A DNA stretch of 64,000 bases from Streptomyces sp. NBC_01268. Lineage in GTDB: Bacteria > Actinomycetota > Actinomycetes > Streptomycetales > Streptomycetaceae. The notes under the pieces are model-generated. The model had not been told where the DNA came from and did not search any database. It saw only the letters and a program-made list of their open reading frames with translations. Positions within the stretch are counted from its first letter, which is position 1, and every line of letters begins with the position of its first letter. A program made the position numbers and the translations under genes. Of the stretch, positions 52,527 to 63,374 are shown piece after piece. The DNA is taken from positions 1,860,001 through 1,924,000 of the forward strand of contig NZ_CP108454.1 of assembly GCF_036240795.1 (NCBI RefSeq), read 5' to 3'.

Positions 52527-55191
52527 CGTACGAGCTGACGCTGGCCGGACTGGCGGTCGGCAGCGCGGCGGCGCTCACCGGCATCGGTCTGATCGTCACC
52601 TACCGGGCGACCGGCGTGCTGAACCTGGCCCACGGCGCGATCGCGATGGTCTGCGCGTACGTCCTGCGCCGGCTGGTGGTGGAGTGGTCCTGGCCGCTCC
52701 TGCCGGCGGCGCTCGTCACCCTCCTGCTCTTCGCCCCGGCCGTCGGGCTCCTCCTCGACCGGGCGGTGTTCCGCCCGCTCGCGCTGCGCGGCTCGAACCC
52801 GGCGCAGACCCTGGTGGCCTCCATCGGCGTGTTCGTCCTCCTCGTCGGCACGGCGGCGCTGGTCTGGGGCACGGACGCCCGCGCGGACGCGCCCGTCCTG
52901 CTGGGCGACGACCCGTGGGTACAGCTGGCGGTGGTCGTGGCGCTGGCCTGCCTGGTCGGGGCGGTGACCCGGTGGACCCGCTTCGGCCGGGAGCTGCGGG
53001 CGGTGGTGGACAACCGGCCGCTCGCGACGGTCTCCGGGATCGCCGCGGACCGGGTGTCGGCGGCGGGCTGGGCCTTCGGCTCGTTCACGGCGGGCCTCAC
53101 CGGTGTGCTCCTCGCGCCGTACGTGCGGCTCGACCCGTACGGGATGCCGCTGCTCGTCGTCGAGGTGATCGCGGTCGCGGTGGTGGCGCGGATGCGGAGC
53201 CTGCCGGTCGCGGTGCTGACCGGGCTCGCGCTGGGCGTGGCCCAGGCCCAGCTCACCCGGCTGCACCCGGAGGGCTGGGCCGGGCCGCTGGTCCAGGCGG
53301 TCGGGGCGAACCTCTTCGTGGTGGCGCTCCTGGTGGCGGCGCTGGTGCTGCCGGGGGTGGGCGGCGCGGACACGCTCCCGCCGGCGCTCACCGCGGGCCG
53401 CACCCCGCCGGGCCTGTGGCTGACGGCCGGCGTCCTGCTGCTCCTGCCGCTGGGCTTCGGCGGCACCGACCTGACGACCGCGGTCCAGGTCCCGGCCCTC
53501 GCGGTGATCCTGCTCTCGCTGGTGGTCGTCTCGGGCCGGGCCGGCCAGATCGCGCTGGGCCAGACGGCGTACGCGGGCCTGGGCGCCCTCTTCGCGGCCC
53601 TGCTGGCGGCGGCCGGCCTGCCGGAGTTGGTGGCACTCGGGACGGCGGTGCTGTGCGTGGCCCCGCTGGGCCTGCTGACGGGCTGGCCCGCGATCCGCCG
53701 CCACGGCCTGGCGCTCGCCCTGGCCACCCTGGCGGTCGGCGTCGCGGTCAGCCGCTTCGTCCTCACCCAGCCGTACGCCACGGCGGGCCTGACGGTCTCC
53801 CGCCCGGCCGCCTTCACGGACGACCGCGCCTACTACGTCCTGGAACTCCTCGTGCTGGCCGCCTGCCTCCTCCTGGTGGCGGCCCTGCGCCGGGGCCGCA
53901 CGGGGCGCGCGCTCGCCGCCCTGCGCGACCACGAGCCCGGCGCGGAGGCCGCGGGCGTCCGCGTGGCCGCCCTCAAGCTGCTCGCGTTCGTCCTGGGCGC
54001 CGCCCTGGCCGCCTTGGGCGGCGGCCTCCTGACCATGGGCCAACGCGCCTTCGACCCCGCCGCGTACGACCCGGTCCGCGGCCTCCTCTGGTTCGCCGCC
54101 GTCCTGGTCCTGGGCCCCGACACCCTCCTCACCCCCCTCCTGGCCGCTGCCCTCCTCGTCACCCTCGACACCAGCACCCACGCGGGCGTGGCGGCGGCGA
54201 CGATCGGCATCCTGGCGGCCCTGGTGGGACGGGTACCACCGCTGCTGGGGAGGCTGGGGGCCGGTGCGGTGGACGGGGCGGGTGCGAGGGGAAGGGCGGG
54301 TGCGGGAGCCGGGGCGGGCGCGACGGACAGGGCGGGTGCGAGGGACAGGGCGGGCGCGACGGACAGGGCGGGTGCGACGGACAGGGCGGGCGCGAGGGGC
54401 ACAGCCGGCACGCCCCACCCGGCGGGCGCGGCACCCGTGCCTCGCGTGCCGAGCGCGCCCAGCGCACCGCCCCCCACCTCACCCACGTCGAAGGCACCGC
54501 CGCCATCCGCCGCCGCCCCCCACCGGCCCGCGGCGGCCCGCGAAGTCGCCGCCGCCCTCCGCGCCGACCGCCTCACCCTCACCTACCCCGGCGGCCTCAC
54601 CGCCCTCCACGGCGTCACCCTCACCCTCCGCCCCGCCCAGATCACCGCCCTCGTCGGCCCCAACGGCGCCGGCAAGAGCACCCTGTTCGACTGTCTCGCG
54701 GGGACCCTGCGGCCCACCGCCGGGCGGGTCGCCCTCGGCCACGCCGACATCACCGGACGCCCCGCGCACGCCCGCGCCCGGATGGGGATCGGCCGGACGT
54801 TCCAGCAACTCGCCGTGTTCCCGTCGCTCACCGTGGAGGAGAACGTCCGCGTCGGTGCCGAGCAGGGCCGTACGGCCGCCCCGGGGGCCGTGGAGCAGGC
54901 GCTGCGCCTGGTGGGGCTCGCGGGGCCCGTGCGGCACCGCGCGGCGGCCGGGCTGCCGACCGGGACGCTGCGCCGGGTCGAGCTGGCCCGGGCGCTGGCG
55001 GCCGGACCGCACACGCTGCTGCTCGACGAGCCGGCCGCCGGCCTGGACGCGGACGAGACCGCGGCACTCGCCCGGATCCTCGCCGCCCTGGCCGCCGACG
55101 GCCTCACCGTGCTGGTCGTCGAGCACGACCCGGACCTGGTCGCCGGCATCGCCCGTACCGTCCACACCATGGAAGGCGGCCGGATCGTGTC

Positions 55192-55195
<4 letters not shown>
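52514..55195 (+). CDS. Fused LivH-LivM-LivG branched-chain amino-acid-type ABC protein
   Basis: 893 residues. About 1-285 is a LivH permease (TGIGLIVTYRATGVLNLAHGAIAMVCAY); 295-590 a LivM permease (VSGRAGQIALGQTAYAGLGALFAAL, HEPGAEAAGVRVAALKLLAFVLGAALAALGGGL); 590-675 an Ala/Gly/Arg/Pro linker with an 18-bp DNA repeat; 676-893 a LivG ATPase with Walker A GPNGAGKST near 716 and Walker B LLLDEPAAGLDAD. The signature reads LPTGTLRRVELARA instead of LSYGQ, so the Ser is lost. Normally these are three separate proteins. The next gene, LivF, overlaps by 4 bp. Substrate unknown, probably an amino acid. Confidence 0.93.
54314..54385 (+). repeat. 18-bp tandem repeat coding the LivM-LivG linker
   Basis: Four units of the type GCGGGTGCGACGGACAGG, differing at one or two positions, code for the repeat A-G-A-T/R-D-R at residues about 601-624. 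The flanks contain further degenerate copies. The unit is a multiple of three, so expansions keep the frame. Confidence 0.9.
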
Positions 55196-56387
<1,192 letters not shown>

Positions 56388-56572
56388 CTAGGCAGCCACC
56401 GCGGGCGCCCGGCCCGTGCCGCGCGGAACACCGTTCACATGCCACCCGGTCGGCGTCACACAAGTTGTCGGGTGCCCACGCGTGACCCCGGCCGAGCCTT
56501 GCCCGTTGAACTCGGCATGAGACGCCCGGGAACCGCCCGGTCGTCGCACGCACCGAGTCCAGGGAGCCCCCC

Positions 56573-57355
56573 GTGCCGCGCATGCTCGACGTCAGCGAGG
56601 ACGTACGCGCCGAGATCGGCGACGAAGAAGCCGACCGGCTCCTCGCCGGCGACAACGCCCCGGGCAGCTACGACTGCACCTCCTGCCGGACGCCGGGCGA
56701 TTCCGAGCACGAGCGCACCAGCACGGTGCTGTTCGTCGGCGACGAGACCGCCGTCCTCGCCTTCGCCCACGCCAGCTGCATCCCGTCCCAGGTCGTCCGG
56801 GTCGAGGAGGCGCAGCTCCAGGGCGCCGTGGCCTCCATCGCGGCGGCGGACGCGGCCGACTCCCTCGCGGTGTCGCACCCGGAGCAGGCGGTGCTCGGCG
56901 TCACGAGCGGTCTGGTGCTGATCGACGGCGAGCTGCACCCGGCGCTCGTGGTGGAGCCGACCGCCCCGGTCGCCCGGCCGGGCTCGGAGGGACTGGTGGA
57001 CGAGTTCCTGCCGCTGCTGGCGGAGCAGGGCTTCCAGCCGGTGACGGACATGAACCGGAAGCCGGCCCCGCTGCCGGGCTGGTCGGTCCTGGTCGCCATG
57101 GGCCAGCTGCACTCCGTGCTCCAGCCGGGCGCGGGCGGCGTCGGCCAGGCCGCCTGGTGGCAGGCGCACCAGCCGCTCCAGGTCACCGAGGGCTGGCGGG
57201 CCGCGGCGAACAAGTCGCACACGGTGCTGGTGTTCGCCGCCCCCGTCGGCTCCATCGGCCAGCAGCCGCGCGAGGACCTGCTCCGCGACGCCCTGGAGAA
57301 GGCCGCGGCCAACGGACGCCTGGTCGCCGCCGCGATGCCGCTGGCCGGTACGTGA
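56573..57355 (+). CDS. Conserved hypothetical with N-terminal Cys motif
   Basis: 260 residues (or 257 from the ATG three codons in). No signal or membrane segment. The N-terminal part has YDCTSCRTPGD and FAHASC, a possible Cys-x2-Cys ... His-x2-Cys metal site; the rest alternates strands and helices (VLGVTSGLVLIDGELHPALVVEPTAP, FLPLLAEQGFQPVTD, GWSVLVAMGQLHSVLQPG). I do not know the family. GGGAG stands 7 nt before the GTG. Confidence 0.75.
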   Translation: MPRMLDVSEDVRAEIGDEEADRLLAGDNAPGSYDCTSCRTPGDSEHERTSTVLFVGDETAVLAFAHASCIPSQVVRVEEAQLQGAVASIAAADAADSLAVSHPEQAVLGVTSGLVLIDGELHPALVVEPTAPVARPGSEGLVDEFLPLLAEQGFQPVTDMNRKPAPLPGWSVLVAMGQLHSVLQPGAGGVGQAAWWQAHQPLQVTEGWRAAANKSHTVLVFAAPVGSIGQQPREDLLRDALEKAAANGRLVAAAMPLAGT

Positions 57356-57477
57356 GGGCGGACGGGCCCGGCATAGGGCCGGCGCGCGTCCCGGGGGTTC
57401 CGACGGTGCCGCGCCCCCGGGTTCCACTTTCCGAGGGCCGCCCGCATCTCGCGGACGGCGGGGTCGTTGGCACCTAC

Positions 57478-57771
57478 GTGCACCCATACGACCCGTTCCG
57501 TCAGCAGTATCCGAGTCCGATCCCGTCCATGCGCCCGGCGCAGGAGGTGTCGGCGGGCCCTTCGGCGACGCCGATCTACGACGCCCTGTACTCCGAGTAC
57601 CGCCGGTCGTTCCGCACGCTGCCGGGCGACCGCAGCGGCGAGGAGGAGCTGAGCTTCCGGTCCTTCGGGGCGGGGACGCACCGGCACGCGGCGCACGGAC
57701 AGGGGCCGGGGCAGCGGCAGGCGGGCTGGTCGGCGTACGCGCTGCCGCCGGGGCCGCGGACGAGCCCGTGA
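57478..57771 (+). CDS. Small conserved hypothetical rich in Pro, Gln and Arg
   Basis: 97 residues from a GTG: the N-terminus HPYDPFRQQYPSPIPSMRPAQ and the core SATPIYDALYSEYRRSFRTLPGDRSGEEEL look conserved, the tail (HRHAAHGQGPGQRQAG) is low-complexity. No domain recognised and no clear ribosome site. It precedes a strong hairpin. Confidence 0.6.
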   Translation: MHPYDPFRQQYPSPIPSMRPAQEVSAGPSATPIYDALYSEYRRSFRTLPGDRSGEEELSFRSFGAGTHRHAAHGQGPGQRQAGWSAYALPPGPRTSP

Positions 57772-57807
57772 GGACGTAGGCCCGCCGTACGTGCGGGGCG
57801 GGGACGA

Positions 57808-57848
57808 GGCGGAGGGCCGGGGCGATCACACCGCCCCGGCCCTCCGCC
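57808..57848. terminator. Perfect 17-bp bidirectional hairpin
   Basis: GGCGGAGGGCCGGGGCG (57808-57824) pairs with its complement at 57832-57848, loop ATCACAC. It lies between the small hypothetical gene and der. A 15-bp direct repeat CGTGCCCGTACGCGC (57863-57877 and 57893-57907) follows. Confidence 0.85.
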
Positions 57849-57917
57849 GTATGCCTGCCGCGCGTGCCCGTACGCGCCCGCACGTCTCCGTACGTGCCCG
57901 TACGCGCGGGGCGCGCC

Positions 57918-59366
57918 CTACTTCTTCTTGCCGCGCTTCTCGCGCACCCGCACCGAGATGTGGATCGGGGTGCCCTCGAAGCCGAACTCCTCGCGCAGGC
58001 GGCGCTCGACGAAGCGGCGGTAGCCGTGCTCCAGGAAGCCGGAGGCGAAGAGCACGAAGCGCGGCGGCTTGGTGCCCGCCTGCGTGCCGAAGAGGATGCG
58101 GGGCTGCTTGCCGCCGCGGATCGGGTGCGGGTGGGCGGCGACGATCTCGCCCAGGAACGCGTTCAGCCGGCCGGTGGGGACACGGGTCTCCCAGCCGGCG
58201 ATGGCGGTCTCGATGGCCGGGACCAGCTTGTCCATGTGGCGGCCGGTCTTGGCGGAGACGTTGACCCGGGGCGCCCAGGCGACCTGCTGCATCTCGGTCT
58301 CGATCTCGCGCTCGAGGTAGTAGCGGCGCTCCTCGTCGAGCTCGTCCCACTTGTTGTAGGCGATGACGACGGCGCGGCCCGACTCGACCGCCATCGTGAT
58401 GATGCGCTGGTCCTGGACGGAGATGTTGTCGGTGGTGTCGATGAGGATGACGGCCACCTCGGCCTTCTCGACGGCGGCGGCCGTGCGCAGGGAGGCGTAG
58501 TAGTCCGCGCCCTCCTGGAGGTGCACCTTCTTGCGGATGCCGGCCGTGTCGACGAACTTCCAGGTCTTGCCGCCGAGCACGATCAGCTCGTCGACCGGGT
58601 CGCGGGTGGTGCCCGCGAGCTCGTTGACGACGACACGGTCCTCGCCGGCGACCTTGTTGAGCAGGGAGGACTTGCCGACGTTCGGGCGGCCGATCAGCGC
58701 GATGCGGCGCGGGCCGCCGAGGGCGTTGCCGAAGCGCTGCTCGGGCGCCTCGGGCAGGGCCTCCAGGACGGCGTCGAGGAGGTCGCCGGTGCCGCGGCCG
58801 TGCAGCGAGGAGACCGGGTACGGCTCGCCGAGGCCGAGCGACCACAGGGCGGTGGCGTCGGCCTCGCCGGACTGGCCGTCGACCTTGTTGGCGGCGAGGA
58901 CGACCGGCTTCCCGGCGCGGCGCAGCAGCTTGACGACGGCCTCGTCGGTGTCGGTGGCGCCGACGGTGGCGTCGACGACGAAGAGGCAGGCGTCGGAGGC
59001 CTCGATGGCGTACTCGGCCTGGGCGGCGACGGAGGCGTCGATGCCGAGGACGTCCTGCTCCCAGCCGCCGGTGTCGACGACCTTGAAGCGGCGGCCGGCC
59101 CACTCGGCCTCGTAGGTGACGCGGTCGCGGGTGACGCCCGGCTTGTCCTCGACGACGGCCTCGCGGCGGCCGATGATCCGGTTGACCAGGGTCGACTTGC
59201 CGACATTGGGACGACCGACGACGGCGAGGACGGGGAGCGGGCCGTGCCCGGCCTCCTCGATCGCGCCCTCGACGTCCTCGATGTCGAAGCCCTCTTCCGC
59301 GGCGAGCTCCATGAACTCCGCGTACTCGGCGTCGCCAAGTGCCCCGTGGTCGTGCTGGTCGTTCAT
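57918..59366 (-). CDS. der: Ribosome-associated GTPase Der (EngA)
   Basis: 482 residues. Two consecutive GTPase domains, each with GRPNVGKS (about residues 50 and 220), DTGG/DTAG, and NKVDG/NKWDE; then the KH-like C-terminal domain ([48 protein letters not shown]). An acidic N-terminal extension of about 40 residues is typical for actinobacteria. It helps assemble the 50S subunit. Last gene of the aroH-tyrA-cmk-plsC-der run. Confidence 0.97.
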   Translation of the reverse strand: MNDQHDHGALGDAEYAEFMELAAEEGFDIEDVEGAIEEAGHGPLPVLAVVGRPNVGKSTLVNRIIGRREAVVEDKPGVTRDRVTYEAEWAGRRFKVVDTGGWEQDVLGIDASVAAQAEYAIEASDACLFVVDATVGATDTDEAVVKLLRRAGKPVVLAANKVDGQSGEADATALWSLGLGEPYPVSSLHGRGTGDLLDAVLEALPEAPEQRFGNALGGPRRIALIGRPNVGKSSLLNKVAGEDRVVVNELAGTTRDPVDELIVLGGKTWKFVDTAGIRKKVHLQEGADYYASLRTAAAVEKAEVAVILIDTTDNISVQDQRIITMAVESGRAVVIAYNKWDELDEERRYYLEREIETEMQQVAWAPRVNVSAKTGRHMDKLVPAIETAIAGWETRVPTGRLNAFLGEIVAAHPHPIRGGKQPRILFGTQAGTKPPRFVLFASGFLEHGYRRFVERRLREEFGFEGTPIHISVRVREKRGKKK

Positions 59367-59436
59367 GAAGTCCGTTCCTTGATCATTCGTGGTCGGTGGG
59401 TCCCCGGGCCGCGGGGCCCACTACTGGGAGTGTCGC

Positions 59437-60081
59437 TCAGCGCCCGGTGAGGCGCCTGGCGTTTTTCAGGTGGTCGGTGAGGCGTTCCTGAATGCGGAAG
59501 GTCGCCTCGTCGAGCGCCTTGCGGGTGCGCCGGCCGCTGCCGTCGCCCGCGTCGAAGGCGTCGCCGAAGACGACGTCCACCCGGCTGCGGAGCCGGGGCA
59601 GCGCCTTGACGAGCCGCCCGGGCTTGTCGGTGCTGCCGAGCACGGCGACCGGGACGATCGGGGCGCCGCTGCGGACGGCGAAGTAGGCGAGTCCGGCGCG
59701 CAGCGAGGCGAAGTCGCCCTCGCCGCGGGTGCCCTCGGGGAAGATCCCGAGGACGCCGCCCTGCTCCAGGACGCCGAGCGCGTTGCCGATGGCGGTGCGG
59801 TCGGTGCTGTCCCGGTCGACCTTCACCTGGCCGATGCCTTCGAGGAAGCTGCCCAGCGGTCCGACGAACGCTTCCTTCTTGATGAGGAAGTGCACGGGCC
59901 GCGGGGCGGTGCCCATGAGCATGGGGCCGTCGAGGTTGTGGGCGTGGTTGACGGCGAGGATGACGGGACCGGAGGCCGGTACCCGCCAGGCGCCGAGGAC
60001 ACGCGGTCTCCAGAGGCCGTACATCAGCCCGATGCCGATGCCCCGGCCGACGGCGGCGCCCCTCTCGGAGGGCTGGGTCAC
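59437..60081 (-). CDS. 1-acyl-glycerol-3-phosphate acyltransferase (PlsC family)
   Basis: 214 residues, GTG start overlapping the cmk stop. Acyltransferase motif VILAVNHAHNLDGPMLMG (NHx4D), then VDRDSTDRTAIG, FPEGTRGEGDFASLRAGLAYFA (EGTR), and PIVPVAVLG. It adds an acyl chain to lysophosphatidic acid or a related lipid at the inner membrane face. Overlap with cmk is a common actinobacterial arrangement. The residue after the catalytic His-Ala is His instead of the common Ser. Confidence 0.93.
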   Translation of the reverse strand: MTQPSERGAAVGRGIGIGLMYGLWRPRVLGAWRVPASGPVILAVNHAHNLDGPMLMGTAPRPVHFLIKKEAFVGPLGSFLEGIGQVKVDRDSTDRTAIGNALGVLEQGGVLGIFPEGTRGEGDFASLRAGLAYFAVRSGAPIVPVAVLGSTDKPGRLVKALPRLRSRVDVVFGDAFDAGDGSGRRTRKALDEATFRIQERLTDHLKNARRLTGR

Positions 60082-60752
60082 TTGGCGGCCGTCCTCTTCT
60101 CGTCCACCAGGGTGACGACGCACTCGATGACCTGGTCGAGGGTGAGCTCGGTGGTGTCGACCTCGACGGCGTCGCCGGCCTTGGCGAGCGGGGAGGTCTT
60201 GCGGCTGGAGTCGGCCGCGTCCCGCTTGATCAGGGCTTCCTTGGTGGCGTGCACGTCGGCGCCCTTGACCTCGCCGGAGCGGCGGGCGGCGCGGGCCTCG
60301 GGGGAGGCGGTGAGGAAGATCTTGAGGTCGGCGTCGGGCAGCACGGTGGTGCCGATGTCCCGGCCCTCGACGACGATGCCCTGCTCGGCGCTCTTGGCGA
60401 TGGACCGCTGGAGCTCCGTGATCAGGGCGCGCACCTCGGGGACGGCGCTGACGGCGCTGACCTTGGAGGTGACCTCCTCGGTACGGATGGGCCCGGCCGC
60501 GTCGAGGCCGTCGACGGTGATGGTGGGCCTGGCCGGGTCGGTGCCGGAGACGATGACGGGCTTGGCGGCGGCGTTGGCGACGGCCTCGGCGTCCTGGACG
60601 TCGACGCCGTTGCTGATCATCCACCACGTGATGGCCCGGTACTGGGCGCCGGTGTCGAGGTAGCTCAGCCCCAGCTTGGCGGCCACCGCCTTCGAGGTGC
60701 TCGACTTGCCCGTGCCGGAGGGGCCGTCGATGGCGACGATCACGGTTTCCAC
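60078..60752 (-). CDS. cmk: Cytidylate kinase
   Basis: 224 residues from the GTG at 60752 (METVIVAIDG); an ATG at 60797 would add 15 residues. P-loop DGPSGTGKSSTSKAVA, YLDTGAQYRAITWW, and GIVVEGRDIGTTVLPDADLKIFLTASPEARAARR are the CMP-kinase landmarks. It phosphorylates CMP and dCMP. Start choice is uncertain since both candidates have purine-rich upstream sequence. Confidence 0.95.
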   Translation of the reverse strand: METVIVAIDGPSGTGKSSTSKAVAAKLGLSYLDTGAQYRAITWWMISNGVDVQDAEAVANAAAKPVIVSGTDPARPTITVDGLDAAGPIRTEEVTSKVSAVSAVPEVRALITELQRSIAKSAEQGIVVEGRDIGTTVLPDADLKIFLTASPEARAARRSGEVKGADVHATKEALIKRDAADSSRKTSPLAKAGDAVEVDTTELTLDQVIECVVTLVDEKRTAAK

Positions 60753-60886
60753 GGTGGGGAACGCCTTCCTGGGTGAGCGGGAGCCCCCGGCGGACATGCG
60801 GGGACCCCCACAAGGTTACCGAGTCCCCCGCCCCCGTTCGGCCCAGCGGGCCCCGGACCCCGCGTCGGGGGCTCCGGGACCCCGGC

Positions 60887-61975
60887 TCAGCCGGTGCGCA
60901 GCGCCCAGCCCCGCTCGCGCAGGGCCTCCGCCAGGGCGGGGGCCGTCGAGGGGTCGACCATCAGCTGGACCAGGCCGGCCTGCTGCCCGGTCGCGTGCTC
61001 GATGCGGACGTCCTCGACGTTGACGCCCGCGCGGCCGGCGTCGGCGAAGATGCGGGCCAGCTCGCCGGGCTGGTCGCTGATGAGGACGGCGACCGTCTCG
61101 TACGCGGTGGGGGCGGCGCCGTGCTTGCCGGGGACGCGGGCCCGGCCGGCGTTGCCGCGGCGCAGGACGTCCTCGACGCCGGAGGCGCCGGCGCGGCGCT
61201 TGGCGTCGTCGCCGGACTCCAGGGAGCGCAGTGCGCGGACCGTCTCGTCGAGGTCGGCGGCCACGCCCGCCAGGACGTCGGCGACGGGTCCGGGGTTGGC
61301 GGAGAGGATCTCGACCCACATGCGGGGGTCGGAGGCGGCGATCCGGGTGACGTCGCGGATGCCCTGGCCGCAGAGGCGCACCGCGGTCTCGTCGGCCTGC
61401 TCCAGGCGGGCGGCGACCATCGAGGACACGAGCTGCGGGGTGTGCGAGACGAGCGCGACCGCGCGGTCGTGGGCGTCGGCGTCCATGACGACGGGGACGG
61501 CCCGGCAGAGCGCGACGAGTTCGAGGGCGAGGTTGAGGACCTCGGTGTCGGTGTCCCGGCCGGGGGTCAGCACCCAGGGGCGGCCCTCGAAGAGGTCGGC
61601 GGTGGCGGCGAGCGGTCCGGAGCGCTCCTTGCCGGACATCGGGTGGGTGCCGATGTACGTGGTGAGGTCGAGGCCCAGCTCCTCCAGCTCGCGCTTGGGG
61701 CCGCCCTTGACGCTGGCCACGTCGATGTAGCCGCGCCCGAGCCCGGCCCGCATGGCCTCGGCGAGGGTGCCGGCGACGTGCGCGGGCGGTACGGCGACGA
61801 CGACGAGGTCCACGGGGCCCTCGGGCGTCTCCTCCGTGCCCGCGCCGAGCGCGGCGGCGGTGCGGGCGCGGGCGGGGTCGTGGTCGCGCAGATGGACGCC
61901 GATGCCGCGCCCGGCGAGGGCGAGCGCCGCCGAGGTGCCGATCAGGCCGGTTCCGATGACGAGCGCGGTTCTCAC
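60887..61975 (-). CDS. tyrA: Prephenate dehydrogenase with ACT-like C-terminus
   Basis: 362 residues, GTG start overlapping the aroH stop (GTGA). NAD-binding motif LVIGTGLIGTSAALALAGRG; catalytic region THPMSGKERSGP and SHTPQLVSSMVAARL; C-terminal 75 residues (TVAVLISDQPGELARIFADAGRAGVNVEDVRIEHATG) form an ACT-type regulatory domain that probably binds tyrosine or another amino acid. It oxidises prephenate to 4-hydroxyphenylpyruvate for tyrosine. Coupled to chorismate mutase, giving two consecutive pathway steps. Confidence 0.96.
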   Translation of the reverse strand: MRTALVIGTGLIGTSAALALAGRGIGVHLRDHDPARARTAAALGAGTEETPEGPVDLVVVAVPPAHVAGTLAEAMRAGLGRGYIDVASVKGGPKRELEELGLDLTTYIGTHPMSGKERSGPLAATADLFEGRPWVLTPGRDTDTEVLNLALELVALCRAVPVVMDADAHDRAVALVSHTPQLVSSMVAARLEQADETAVRLCGQGIRDVTRIAASDPRMWVEILSANPGPVADVLAGVAADLDETVRALRSLESGDDAKRRAGASGVEDVLRRGNAGRARVPGKHGAAPTAYETVAVLISDQPGELARIFADAGRAGVNVEDVRIEHATGQQAGLVQLMVDPSTAPALAEALRERGWALRTG

Positions 61976-62334
61976 TGGGCGATGTCCTTGCGCAGGGCGG
62001 CCGCGGCACCGAGGTAGACGTGCGCGATCCGGGACTTGGGCAGGTCCGACTCGATGTGCGCGAGGAGTCGTACGACCCTCGGCATGGCACCCTCGACGTC
62101 GAGCTCCTGGGCGCAGATCAGGGGGACGTCCACGATGCCGACGCGGCGGGCCGCGGCGGCGGGGAAGTCGCTGTGCAGGTCGGGCGTGGCCGTGAACCAG
62201 ATGCTGATGAGGTCGTCGGCGGTCAGCCCGTTGCGTTCGAGCACGGCGGCGAGGAGCTCCTCGACCTGCTCGTGCATGTGTCCGGCCTCGTCCCGCTCCA
62301 GCTGGACGGCGCCTCGGACCGCTCGTACCGCCAC
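61972..62334 (-). CDS. aroH: Chorismate mutase, AroH class
   Basis: 120 residues. The trimeric AroH fold is marked by MAVRAVRGAVQLERDEAGHMHEQVEELLAAVLERN, the ISIWFTATPDLHSDFPAAAAR loop and VPLICAQELDVEGAMPRVVRLLAH. It converts chorismate to prephenate, feeding the next gene product. First gene of the leftward operon; GTG start. Confidence 0.95.
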   Translation of the reverse strand: MAVRAVRGAVQLERDEAGHMHEQVEELLAAVLERNGLTADDLISIWFTATPDLHSDFPAAAARRVGIVDVPLICAQELDVEGAMPRVVRLLAHIESDLPKSRIAHVYLGAAAALRKDIAQ

Positions 62335-62400
62335 CTCGTGCTCCTTCCGCGCGTCAGTGCTCCGGCCAAGCCTAGTCAGCCGTTCGGACGCGCCGTCGGG

Positions 62401-62435
62401 GCGCCCGCCCTCCGAGACGGCGGAGCGGCGGGCGC
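62401..62435 (-). terminator. Hairpin between the yidB-like gene and aroH
   Basis: GCGCCCGCCCTCCG (62401-62414) pairs with CGGAG-C-GGCGGGCGC (62421-62435) with one bulged C and a 6-nt loop. It would end the leftward yidB-like transcript before aroH. Confidence 0.6.
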
Positions 62436-62457
62436 GGCAGGGCGGCAGGGCGGCAGG

Positions 62458-62895
62458 TCAGAGGTTCTGCTGGCGGATCAGGTCCTCCAGCGAGACCCCG
62501 CTCTGCGGGGCGGCGCCCTGGGGGGTCAGCTTGTCGACGGCCTGCGGGAGGTGACGGGCGATCTCGTCGGCGACGGTCTCGGGGCTCACCCCGGCGTCGT
62601 CGGCGACCTTCCGGAGGGTGTCGTCGGGCAGGGCCTCGGCGATCTGGGCGCCGCTGACGGGCTGGTTGTCGCCGCTGCCGACCCAGGACTGGGCCTGGTC
62701 GGCGAGGCCGGACCTGGACAGCATGTCGAGGAGGCCGCCGAGCGGGTTGGAGGCGCCGCTGCCCTGGGCTCCGCCGAGTGCGCCGAGCAGGGCGCCGAGG
62801 ATGTTGCCGGCCCCGCCGGCGCCGCCGCCCGGGCTGCCCTGGCCGCCGCCTCCGAGGAGGCCGCCGAGCAGACTGCCGAGATCGTTTCCCGCCAT
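62458..62895 (-). CDS. YidB-like (DUF937) protein
   Basis: 145 residues. Gly/Leu-rich N-terminus (LGSLLGGLLGGGGQGSPGGG, NILGALLGALGG), then SGLADQAQSWVGSGDNQPVSGAQIAEALPDDTLRKVADDAGVSPETVADEIARHLPQAVDKLTP. This is the YidB/DUF937 pattern of unknown role, soluble and low in complexity at the N-terminus. AAAGG lies 7 nt before the ATG. Monocistronic between two hairpin or promoter regions. Confidence 0.88.
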   Translation of the reverse strand: MAGNDLGSLLGGLLGGGGQGSPGGGAGGAGNILGALLGALGGAQGSGASNPLGGLLDMLSRSGLADQAQSWVGSGDNQPVSGAQIAEALPDDTLRKVADDAGVSPETVADEIARHLPQAVDKLTPQGAAPQSGVSLEDLIRQQNL

Positions 62896-62993
62896 GGAGG
62901 TGCCTTTCGTTCGATGGGGAACACGGACAATCTCACTCAGACAAGGGCGTTCCGCCACTCGGGGTAGCGGGCCGAGGGGGTACAACTGTCGGC

Positions 62994-63329
62994 ATGCTGC
63001 TGCACGTCGTACCCCTGGACGAATGGTCCGCCGATCCCGGTCTGCCCTACGCACCTCCCTCCCTGGCCGCCGAGGGCTTCGTCCACTGCTCCCCGGACGA
63101 GACCGCCGCCCTGGCCATCGCCGACGGCCACTACCGGACCGCGGCCGGCCCGCTCCTGGTCCTGGTGATCGACGAGTCGCTGCTCTCCGGCGAGGTCCGC
63201 TGGGAGGGGTCCGAGGACCTGCTCTTCCCGCACGTGTACGGGCCGATCGAGCGCGCGGCGGTGACGGGCCTGCTGGAGGTGCGGCGGGACGGGGACGGCC
63301 GTGCGAGGGAGCTGACGCCCTGGACGTAG
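62994..63329 (+). CDS. DUF952 protein
   Basis: 111 residues. MLLHVVPLDEW, GFVHCSPDETAALAIADGHY and DLLFPHVYGPIERAAVTGLLEV match the DUF952 family, a small fold with conserved His and Asp of unknown activity. TACAAC lies 7 nt before the ATG and no ribosome site is present, so the message is probably leaderless. The next gene follows after 45 bp. Confidence 0.9.
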   Translation: MLLHVVPLDEWSADPGLPYAPPSLAAEGFVHCSPDETAALAIADGHYRTAAGPLLVLVIDESLLSGEVRWEGSEDLLFPHVYGPIERAAVTGLLEVRRDGDGRARELTPWT

Positions 63330-63374
63330 GCGTGTCGCGGCGCCGCCGCGGACGCCCCGGCCAAGCTGGGCGGC

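Noticed and set aside
60852..60876. Imperfect hairpin between tyrA and cmk
   Set aside because: The stem has mismatches and the flanking genes read in the same direction as an apparent operon; support is too weak.
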